Shown: positions 8,355-14,665 of the stretch, piece after piece
Layout of the letters: each line of letters begins with the position of its first letter
Position numbering within the stretch: the stretch's first letter is position 1
Translations under genes and position numbers: made by a program
Source of the DNA: Chlamydia trachomatis A/HAR-13
GTDB taxonomy: Bacteria; Chlamydiota; Chlamydiia; Chlamydiales; Chlamydiaceae
Direction of reading: 5' to 3'
Length of the DNA stretch: 64,000 bases
Assembly (NCBI RefSeq): GCF_000012125.1
Contig: NC_007429.1
Location: 248,001 to 312,000, forward strand
Notes under the pieces: model-generated
Told to the model about the DNA's origin: nothing
Databases searched by the model: none
What the model saw: only the letters and a program-made list of their open reading frames with translations

Positions 8355-8757
8355 TCATGAGACACTTATAGTCACATCTGCTTCATTCAGCTCAAATTCT
8401 AATGAAAAATCGGATTTAGAAGAAAATAGACTCGAAGAGTCAGAACTAGCCAAAATGTTTGTTCTAATTCTATTTTGCAATCCCCGACTACAAGACCAAT
8501 AGAGAAACGTTAACCCTACTCCTAAAGCCACAGAACCAATGCATAATCGCTCCAATACCTAAACCGGCAAACACAAGCGACGATCCCCCGCAAAGCAAAC
8601 AAAGCAAGGCTACACAACTTAAAATAGCAAAAATTCCTAAGGAAACGGCAAATTCTATATTTCCTCTTCGTTTGCAATAAATATGCGTCTTATACAGACA
8701 CAACTCTGCGGGGCTCTCCAGAGTTGGAGCGCAAGAGGAACAAAAAAGATAAGACAT
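8355..8757 (-). pseudogene. Frameshifted Inc gene, CT227-like
   Basis: Two overlapping frames together encode one Inc. The first frame (ATG 8757, CGGAG six bases upstream) gives 70 sensible residues ending in the second hydrophobic lobe (VFAGLGIGA), then drifts into unlike sequence (IMHWFCGFRSRV) and stops at 8488. The other frame continues the lobe (LCIGSVALGVGLTFLYW) and a polar tail to 8355. Removing one base at about 8547-8548 joins them into 133 residues. I infer a one-base insertion. The N-terminal 89-residue product could still be made. A sequencing error is possible because this is a single base. Confidence 0.75.
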
Positions 8758-9027
8758 TGTCGACTCCGGACCAAAAAAAGGCGAGATAATACGCGAGATG
8801 GTAAAAATACAGAAATATTTTTGACATAGAAAACCCTAACCCTCCTTTCATCGCGTGAGACTAGAGTGTAAAACAAGATGCGAAAGCAAGGTTCGCTATG
8901 TTTGGAAACAAACCTCCACACGGTCCCGGATTATCAAAACAAGTCTTCCAGGGATATGTTAGAGAACGTCCTATCCATACCAAAGCAACATATAGGCGTC
9001 TTTTGTGAAAAGACTGAATAGAGGAAT

Positions 9028-9618
9028 CTAAGAAGCTTGGTTAGCGTCTATAGATGCTTTAAGAGCAGCTTTTTCCTTTTCAGCACTATCCAACCATCTT
9101 GTGTAGCTAGATAAAACTAAGCGCACATCGGACAATAAAGCTTGCTCATTTTTCTCTAATCTGTCCAAACAATCAATCTCAACTTCTATTGCCTTAGCTT
9201 CCAAAGCTTGGAGATCGTCCGTAAGACCTCGCAGAAATATCTTATTAATGAAAGAGACGGAGACCAAAGCGTCCTTCTCTTCTGAAAGATTACGCAAACG
9301 TTGCTCAGCCAAAACATTTTTTGCTTCTAAGCTAGCATAAGAGGATCGACACATAAGACGAGATATTCCCGCACCCACACAAGCAGATCCAATAATTAAT
9401 GCAGCAATACCTATTGCAGTAAATATGACATTGCTAGCGCACAAAACCAAAGCTAATACCCCAGCGACAACAACTAAAGCGCCTACGATAGCTAAAGCTA
9501 TATCCAAAATTTTGGAACAAGTATTCCCTTTTGTTGAAGACGAAGTAGATTTTATCTCTACGCAGGAAGCTGTTGGCAATGGTAAAGAAGAAGCGTCTCC
9601 GCTAATAGTAGTACTCAT
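9028..9618 (-). CDS. Inclusion membrane protein, CT228-like
   Basis: This Inc of 196 residues has a Ser/Thr-rich N-terminus, a bilobed hydrophobic domain near 38-92 (DIALAIVGALVVVAGVLALV; VIFTAIGIAALIIGSACVGA) and a helical C-terminus of about 100 residues. CT228 is reported to recruit the myosin phosphatase subunit MYPT1 and so tune extrusion of the inclusion. GGTGG precedes the ATG at 9618. The upstream region holds a TATAAT box inside an unusual 11-bp inverted repeat, so it can be transcribed separately from the CT229-like gene. Confidence 0.87.
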   Translation of the reverse strand: MSTTISGDASSLPLPTASCVEIKSTSSSTKGNTCSKILDIALAIVGALVVVAGVLALVLCASNVIFTAIGIAALIIGSACVGAGISRLMCRSSYASLEAKNVLAEQRLRNLSEEKDALVSVSFINKIFLRGLTDDLQALEAKAIEVEIDCLDRLEKNEQALLSDVRLVLSSYTRWLDSAEKEKAALKASIDANQAS

Positions 9619-9660
9619 TTTTCCACCTTTTTATTTTTAAAGGGGAAAAACTGTATCAGA

Positions 9661-9717
9661 ACGGCGCTTTATTCGCAAATCATTATAAATCCGCAACATG
9701 CAGAACTAAAGCGCCGT
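9661..9717 (-). promoter_or_regulatory. CT228-like promoter framed by an 11-bp inverted repeat
   Basis: ACGGCGCTTTA (9661-9671) and TAAAGCGCCGT (9707-9717) are perfect inverted arms 35 bases apart. Between them, on the minus strand, lies TATAAT, 17 bases after a weak TTTAGT that starts in the upstream arm. The likely start point is next to the downstream arm, so the arms bracket the core promoter like operator half-sites. A looped RNA structure is the alternative. Confidence 0.5.
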
Positions 9718-9738
9718 AAGCAAAAGGAACCCCTAACT

Positions 9739-9757
9739 CTCAGATGCAATATCTGAG
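9739..9757. repeat. Hairpin just after the CT229-like stop
   Basis: CTCAGAT (9739-9745) pairs with ATCTGAG (9751-9757) around a 5-base loop, 11 bases after the CT229-like stop. There is no T-run on the minus strand, so it may be a weak terminator or a 3'-end stabiliser. Confidence 0.5.
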
Positions 9758-9767
9758 GAGTCTTTAA

Positions 9768-10415
9768 TTATTTTTTACGATGGGATGCCTGCACCTGCAG
9801 CCGCTCTGATAATGTCTTATTCTCAGATCTCAATTTACACAACTCTGCTGTTAATTGACTGCAAGTGTTCTGACTTTGTTGCAACCGCTGTTTAAACCCT
9901 TCTGTCTGATGACGAATTTCCTGTTCAGCATCCTCCTCAATGGAGGAAATTGTTTCGGCATAACGCTTACACAAATCTAATATTTGTTCTTCCAACTCTT
10001 GGCAATGCTTACTTACAGCTCGACGAGCTTCAAGGTTCACTTGGTAAACCTCAAAAAGAGCTTTATATTCTTCCTTAAGCCCCTCTATTTGCATAGAGAC
10101 AAATTCTAACTGACGCTCAACCTCTACACGACGACTTCGTGCTCTAGCAAGGCCTAATCCTAAAAGAAGGGAACCAACCATAACTAAGATCATACCAGCA
10201 GCTAAAGAAGCTGGGGTCCCGATTCCTACTGCTGCAATCACAACCCCCGCAGTAGCAACTAAAAGTCCTATAATAGTTAAAGCTATCCCACAAGTTTTTG
10301 CTCCTACTCTTGCGGAACACATTTGTCGCATTGTATCAACGCGACTAGATATGGCAGCTGCTCCTTTTGCGAAAAGAGTAGCAGGTGCACCTGAATTAAC
10401 ATTAGAACAGCTCAT
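9768..10415 (-). CDS. cpoS: Inclusion membrane protein CpoS (CT229-like)
   Basis: The 215-residue Inc has a 40-residue polar N-terminus, a bilobed hydrophobic domain at about 43-92 (GIALTIIGLLVATAGVVIAA; SLAAGMILVMVGSLLLGLGL) and a long coiled coil to the end (VERQLEFVSMQIEGLKEEYK; ELEEQILDLCKRYAE). CpoS is reported to bind several Rab GTPases, recruit Rab-dependent traffic and suppress STING-linked host-cell death. AGGGGA precedes the ATG at 10415, and a TATAAT box lies about 45 bases upstream. It is the first gene of the Inc array. Confidence 0.9.
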   Translation of the reverse strand: MSCSNVNSGAPATLFAKGAAAISSRVDTMRQMCSARVGAKTCGIALTIIGLLVATAGVVIAAVGIGTPASLAAGMILVMVGSLLLGLGLARARSRRVEVERQLEFVSMQIEGLKEEYKALFEVYQVNLEARRAVSKHCQELEEQILDLCKRYAETISSIEEDAEQEIRHQTEGFKQRLQQSQNTCSQLTAELCKLRSENKTLSERLQVQASHRKK

Positions 10416-10459
10416 TTATTTCCCCTAGAACTTAATGCCTAAACAAAACTTGGAAAAAG

Positions 10460-10465
10460 ATTATA
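10460..10465 (-). promoter_or_regulatory. -10 element upstream of the CpoS gene
   Basis: A perfect TATAAT on the minus strand lies in a strongly A/T-rich stretch. The -35 at 17 bases (TTATTT) is poor. The start point would be near 10453, giving a leader of about 38 bases. Confidence 0.5.
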
Positions 10466-10620
10466 ACATAATAGCCATTTTTAAATAACTAAATAATGAA
10501 AGCTAGAATTGATAAAATTAACTTTTTAACAATTTTTCTTAACATCCCCTATTAGAGAGCTCCTTTCTTGCAAAAAAAATCTCTCCTTTCTTACATTTAG
10601 TCTCAAAAGATATACCCCCT

Positions 10621-10635
10621 CTCAGAAAAACTGAG
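10621..10635 (+). promoter_or_regulatory. Small hairpin covering the ribosome site of the dicarboxylate symporter gene
   Basis: CTCAG (10621-10625) is complementary to CTGAG (10631-10635), and the second arm contains most of the likely Shine-Dalgarno sequence GAGG five bases before ATG 10641. The five-pair stem is weak, so any effect on translation is speculative. Confidence 0.3.
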
Positions 10636-10640
10636 GTTTT

Positions 10641-11888
10641 ATGCGCTCACCCCTGAAACTTTTATTCTCTCCTGAAAAAAGCAATATGATGCTTGGCTTA
10701 AGCATACTGCTTGGTTTGCTTCTGGGATGGCCGCATCTATCTTTCGTTTCTCTTAGTGCAGAAGTCATTTCGGCTGTTTTTTTAAAGCTGCTGAGACTTC
10801 TTAGTCTGCCTCTTGTATTTTTTGCTATAGGTTCGACAATCACTTCGATTAACAATCTAAAATCCATGGTCTCTGTCGTGAGATCCTCTCTCTACTATAC
10901 CCTATTGACAACTCTTATTTCGGCTGCCATGGCTCTAGTTCTATTTATCTTTATTAAGCCTTCTGTTCCGTTGTCCGGGTTTAATGCCGCTACAGAAACC
11001 AATGCGACAGGTTACCTCTCCGTCTTATCAAAAACGATACCCGGAAATATTTTGGAACCTTTCCTGGAAAGCAATGTGATCGCTGCCGCCTTTTTGTCTG
11101 CCTTGCTAGCAACTTTCTCGCTTTCCCTGCCAGAAAACGAGCGCTTATTCGTTCGAAACGCTTTCAATACTCTATTCTCCTTGCTTCTTAGCATCTCTAA
11201 GGGCATTCTAAAAATGCTCCTACTAGCCACATTTGCCTTCTCTCTTCTTTTTGTCAGAGAAATGCGAACAGGTAATTTGGAACTTTCATCTTTTGGAGAA
11301 TACCTGTTTTGTATTGTCACAGCTAACTGCCTTCAAGGATTCCTAGTTCTTCCCCTTCTTCTCAAGATGAAGGGAATCTCTCCTTTGCGTACGTTTAAGC
11401 TCATGTCTCGCCCCCTAGCAACTGCGTTTTTCTCCAAATCTTCTGCAGCTACTCTGCCTTTGACCATGGAAGTTGCCGAGGAAAACTTACACATCCGACC
11501 AACAATCTCCCGTTTTGTTTTCCCTCTGTGCTCTGTTATTAATATGAATGCCTGCGCCGCATTCATTCTCACCACAGTGCTGTTCGTAGGAGTCTCTAAC
11601 GGAATCGTCTTTTCTCCTTTATCACTGATTAGCTGGGTCTTTATTGCAACTTTAGCTGCTGTAGGAAATGCAGGCGTTCCTATGGGATGCTACTTTCTAA
11701 CTTCATCATTGCTAGCCTCTATGAATGTCCCTCTAGGTCTTCTTGGCCTTATTCTTCCTGCATATGCCTTGCTAGATATGCTAGAAACTTTGATTAACGT
11801 TTGGTCTGATTGCTGCGTTGTTTCTGTAATTAATAAAAAATTTTCTGAAACAGAAGATCTCCCGCCCTGCTCTTACACCAATGAATAG
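10641..11888 (+). CDS. Sodium:dicarboxylate/glutamate symporter (DAACS family)
   Basis: The family imports dicarboxylates or acidic amino acids with Na+ or H+. The product has 415 residues and about eight hydrophobic segments. The serine-rich reentrant motif FFSKSSAATLPLTM (family pattern near SSAATLP) and the later NMNACAAF block (family NMDGTA) are present, the latter with substitutions at the D and G that may change substrate use. The ATG at 10641 follows GAGG, but that GAGG can pair with the preceding CTCAG (10621-10635). It is divergent from the CpoS gene. Confidence 0.82.
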   Translation: MRSPLKLLFSPEKSNMMLGLSILLGLLLGWPHLSFVSLSAEVISAVFLKLLRLLSLPLVFFAIGSTITSINNLKSMVSVVRSSLYYTLLTTLISAAMALVLFIFIKPSVPLSGFNAATETNATGYLSVLSKTIPGNILEPFLESNVIAAAFLSALLATFSLSLPENERLFVRNAFNTLFSLLLSISKGILKMLLLATFAFSLLFVREMRTGNLELSSFGEYLFCIVTANCLQGFLVLPLLLKMKGISPLRTFKLMSRPLATAFFSKSSAATLPLTMEVAEENLHIRPTISRFVFPLCSVINMNACAAFILTTVLFVGVSNGIVFSPLSLISWVFIATLAAVGNAGVPMGCYFLTSSLLASMNVPLGLLGLILPAYALLDMLETLINVWSDCCVVSVINKKFSETEDLPPCSYTNE

Positions 11889-12070
11889 CGAGCCTTGAGA
11901 TACAGGTCTTTATCAGCTCAAAAACATCGCTTCTTTAGAGGTAGAGATGAAATAATTGTTGAGCTACCATCGAAGAGCTATTCGTCTTAATCACGAGATC
12001 TTTTCGTTTGAAAGGATTGTTGACTGCACAGGTCCACTCCTTCTATGACTACTCTAAGAGAGAATGATTT

Positions 12071-13543
12071 ATGAATAAAAAAAATACAGTATTCTCATCA
12101 AGACTGGGATTCATTTTGTCGATGATGGGAGTTGCTATCGGAGCCGGGAATATTTGGCGATTTCCTAGAATGGTAGCTCAAAATGGCGGCGGAACCTTTA
12201 TTCTTCTTTGGTTACTGTTTCTAATTATTTGGTCGATTCCTTTAATTATCGTTGAACTCTCTATAGGGAAACTCACTAGAAAAGCTCCCATCGGCGCTCT
12301 GATTCGAACCGCGGGCCCTAAATCTGCTTGGCTAGGAGGATTTATTGTTCTTGTAGCAACATGCATACTTGGATACTACTCCAATATTGTGGGATGGGGA
12401 TTTAGCTACTTCTTTTATTCCCTATCCGGAAAAATTGTCCCAGGGAACCACTTTCCTCAACTTTGGGCACATCACTGTCAAAGCTGGATGCCTCTAAGTT
12501 GCCACTGTTTAGCTCTATTTCTCGCTTATTGTATCATTCGGAAAGGAATCGTTAACGGAATAGAAACTTGTAATAAGATTTTGATCCCGTTCTTTTTCAT
12601 TTGCGCTCTTGTTCTATTAGCTAGGGCGGTATCCCTGCCTCATGCTTGGGAGGGCATTCGCCTACTCTTTGTATTTAACAAAGCTTCTCTGTGCGATTAC
12701 AAAGTATGGATAGAAGCTTTAACCCAAAATGCTTGGGATACAGGAGCTGGTTGGGGGCTTCTTCTTGTATACGCGGGATTCGCTTCAAAACAAACCAGCT
12801 TAGTCACCAACGGAGCCATTACAGCTATCACAAATAATTTTATTTCTTTTCTCATGGCTGTAATAGTGTTCTCCGCTTGCGCATCGTTAGATTCAACGGA
12901 AATGTTAGGATTACGAGAAGGCGTCGGCGCATCCAATATAGGAATGGCTTTTATTTATCTCCCAGAACTATTTACTCGGCTCCCTCATGCCCACATTCTC
13001 TCTACATTTTTTAGCGCAATCTTCTTCTTAGCCTTCTCTATGGCGGCCCTATCTTCGATGATCTCGATGCTGTTTCTTCTGTCGCAAACATTAACTGAAT
13101 TTGGCATCAAAAAACATATTGCAGAATCTTCTGCAACCATTGCTGCGTTTCTTATCGGAGTTCCTTCTGCGTTGAATTTACAATTTTTTGATAACCAAGA
13201 CATAGTCTGGGGAATCGCTCTTATTCTCAATGGCATGATTTTTATTTATTCCGCATTGAGCTACGGAATTAAGCGCTTAAGACAAGATGTTATCAATTCT
13301 GTTCCGGGTGATTATAAATTAAAAACTTACTTCGACATATTGGTAAAATTTTTACTCCCTTTAGAAGGAGTCTTACTGTTAGCGTGGTATTTCTATGAAG
13401 GAGCAATGCTTCCTCAAGCATATTGGTGGAATCCTTTTGTTTCCTATAACATTTCAAGTTTACTCATGCAGTGGGGATTAGGCGGAGGGGTTCTCTTTCT
13501 TCTTAACCGCAAGCTATACACAAAATTTTACTTAAACAACTAG
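12071..13543 (+). CDS. Sodium-dependent neurotransmitter-symporter family transporter
   Basis: Members take up amino acids with Na+. The N-terminal family signature GAGNIWRFPRM (about residues 23-33) and the unwound TM6 region AWDTGAGWG (about 220) are clear. About eleven or twelve hydrophobic segments span 490 residues. AGAGAGAA precedes the ATG at 12071. The substrate cannot be read from sequence; bacterial relatives carry tryptophan, tyrosine or other amino acids. It lies 182 bases after the dicarboxylate symporter gene on the same strand. Confidence 0.85.
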   Translation: MNKKNTVFSSRLGFILSMMGVAIGAGNIWRFPRMVAQNGGGTFILLWLLFLIIWSIPLIIVELSIGKLTRKAPIGALIRTAGPKSAWLGGFIVLVATCILGYYSNIVGWGFSYFFYSLSGKIVPGNHFPQLWAHHCQSWMPLSCHCLALFLAYCIIRKGIVNGIETCNKILIPFFFICALVLLARAVSLPHAWEGIRLLFVFNKASLCDYKVWIEALTQNAWDTGAGWGLLLVYAGFASKQTSLVTNGAITAITNNFISFLMAVIVFSACASLDSTEMLGLREGVGASNIGMAFIYLPELFTRLPHAHILSTFFSAIFFLAFSMAALSSMISMLFLLSQTLTEFGIKKHIAESSATIAAFLIGVPSALNLQFFDNQDIVWGIALILNGMIFIYSALSYGIKRLRQDVINSVPGDYKLKTYFDILVKFLLPLEGVLLLAWYFYEGAMLPQAYWWNPFVSYNISSLLMQWGLGGGVLFLLNRKLYTKFYLNN

Positions 13544-13555
13544 ATTTTAACTGAG

Positions 13556-13584
13556 TTGCTTGTAAGTCTTTTGCATGATATACT
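13556..13584 (+). promoter_or_regulatory. Sigma66-type promoter of incB-incC
   Basis: TTGCTT (13556-13561) and TATACT (13579-13584) are separated by 17 bases, a good housekeeping promoter. The start point would be near 13591, with a leader of about 57 bases before incB. Confidence 0.7.
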
Positions 13585-13599
13585 CCTTGGCCGATCGGG

Positions 13600-13620
13600 G
13601 CCTTCTAATTCATTGAAGGC
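13600..13620 (+). repeat. Hairpin in the incB leader
   Basis: GCCTTC (13600-13605) pairs with GAAGGC (13615-13620), followed by TCTTT. It lies after the predicted incB start point, so it is either a leader stem or a terminator for read-through from the upstream transporter gene. Confidence 0.45.
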
Positions 13621-13647
13621 TCTTTATTGTGATTCACAGAGGGAAAT

Positions 13648-13995
13648 ATGGTTCATTCTGTATACAATTCATTGGCTCCAGAAGGTTTTAGCCAAGTCTC
13701 TATTCAACCCAGTCAGATTCCAACTAGCAAAAAAGTAATGATTGCGATAATGACTCTTTTTGCACTCACAGCCATTGCAGCAATAGTCCTTTCCATCGTT
13801 ACAGTTTGTGGAGGGTTTCCTTTTCTTCTTGCTGCACTTAACACCGTAACTATTGGTGCATCCGTATCCTTGCCGGTATTCACTTGCATAGCTACAACGT
13901 TATTACTTCTTTGTCTCCGTAATATCGAACTCCTAGCCAGACCGCAAGTATTTACCCTCTCCACTCAATTCAGCCCAACAAAACCTCAAGAATAG
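13648..13995 (+). CDS. incB: Inclusion membrane protein B
   Basis: IncB has 115 residues: a polar N-terminus of 28, a bilobed hydrophobic domain at about 29-92 (VMIAIMTLFALTAIAAIVLS; VSLPVFTCIATTLLLLCL) and a short tail. It is an early Inc found in cholesterol- and Src-positive microdomains of the inclusion. The ATG at 13648 has GAGGG upstream; the longer frame starting at 13556 in another frame is a shadow. It heads an operon with incC 77 bases downstream. Confidence 0.92.
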   Translation: MVHSVYNSLAPEGFSQVSIQPSQIPTSKKVMIAIMTLFALTAIAAIVLSIVTVCGGFPFLLAALNTVTIGASVSLPVFTCIATTLLLLCLRNIELLARPQVFTLSTQFSPTKPQE

Positions 13996-14071
13996 GTCGT
14001 CGCTCAGCAGAAAATGAGCTGAACGAAGCGGGAAGACTCACTGATTAAGCACATAAAGATAAGGCAACGTT

Positions 14072-14608
14072 ATGACGTACTCTATATCCGATATAGCACA
14101 CAAATCTGATATTTTTAATCCCACGTCTCCCGCTCCATCAAGAAAACGAGGATCCTTTCCCCCACAATCTCCTTCTGCCGTGGGCTCTTTAGAGGGAGCT
14201 AATTTCTCTACATGGGGGCCAGGCCCCTTCTTCACTGTCCCTGTTTATCCACAACAACTCGCTGCAATGCAAAACAACCTTTTTACATTGCAAACAGAGG
14301 TTTCTGCTCTCAAGAAAAAATTAGTTCAGTCTAGTCAGACACGCGGATCTTTAGGACTCGGCCCGCAGTTTTTAGCGGCATGCTTAGTTGCTGCGACAAT
14401 CCTTGCAGTAGCTGTTATCGTACTTGTTTCCTTAGGACTTGGCGGTGTTCTTCCTTTTGTCCTTGTTTGTCTGGCTGGGTCAACTAATGCAATTTGGGCT
14501 ATTGTGAGCGCCTCCATCACTACACTGATTTGTTGCGTTTCCATCGCTTGCATCTTCTTAGCAAAATGTGATAAGGGATCTGATCCTCAAACTTTATATG
14601 TAAGCTAA
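14072..14608 (+). CDS. incC: Inclusion membrane protein C
   Basis: IncC has 178 residues: a long Pro/Ser-rich N-terminus, a short coiled coil (NLFTLQTEVSALKKKL) and the bilobed hydrophobic domain at about 97-163 (FLAACLVAATILAVAVIVLV; AIVSASITTLICCVSIACIF) close to the C-terminus. IncC is reported to be needed for inclusion stability. It shares the incB promoter. The start ATG at 14072 is preceded by AAGGCAACG, a moderate ribosome site. Confidence 0.9.
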   Translation: MTYSISDIAHKSDIFNPTSPAPSRKRGSFPPQSPSAVGSLEGANFSTWGPGPFFTVPVYPQQLAAMQNNLFTLQTEVSALKKKLVQSSQTRGSLGLGPQFLAACLVAATILAVAVIVLVSLGLGGVLPFVLVCLAGSTNAIWAIVSASITTLICCVSIACIFLAKCDKGSDPQTLYVS

Positions 14609-14665
14609 TTTTTGAATTAGATTTAATTCTAAAATTTCTTGAAATTAACAATTAAATCTATTAGC

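Noticed and set aside
8655..8921. An 88-codon minus-strand frame upstream of and overlapping the CT227-like gene
   Set aside because: Not Inc-like, no ribosome site, and its second half is the CT227-like gene read in another frame.
14245..14253. A perfect DnaA-box nonamer TTATCCACA
   Set aside because: Single copy inside incC coding sequence (Val-Tyr-Pro-Gln), with no cluster of boxes or A/T-rich unwinding region nearby. Not evidence for an origin.
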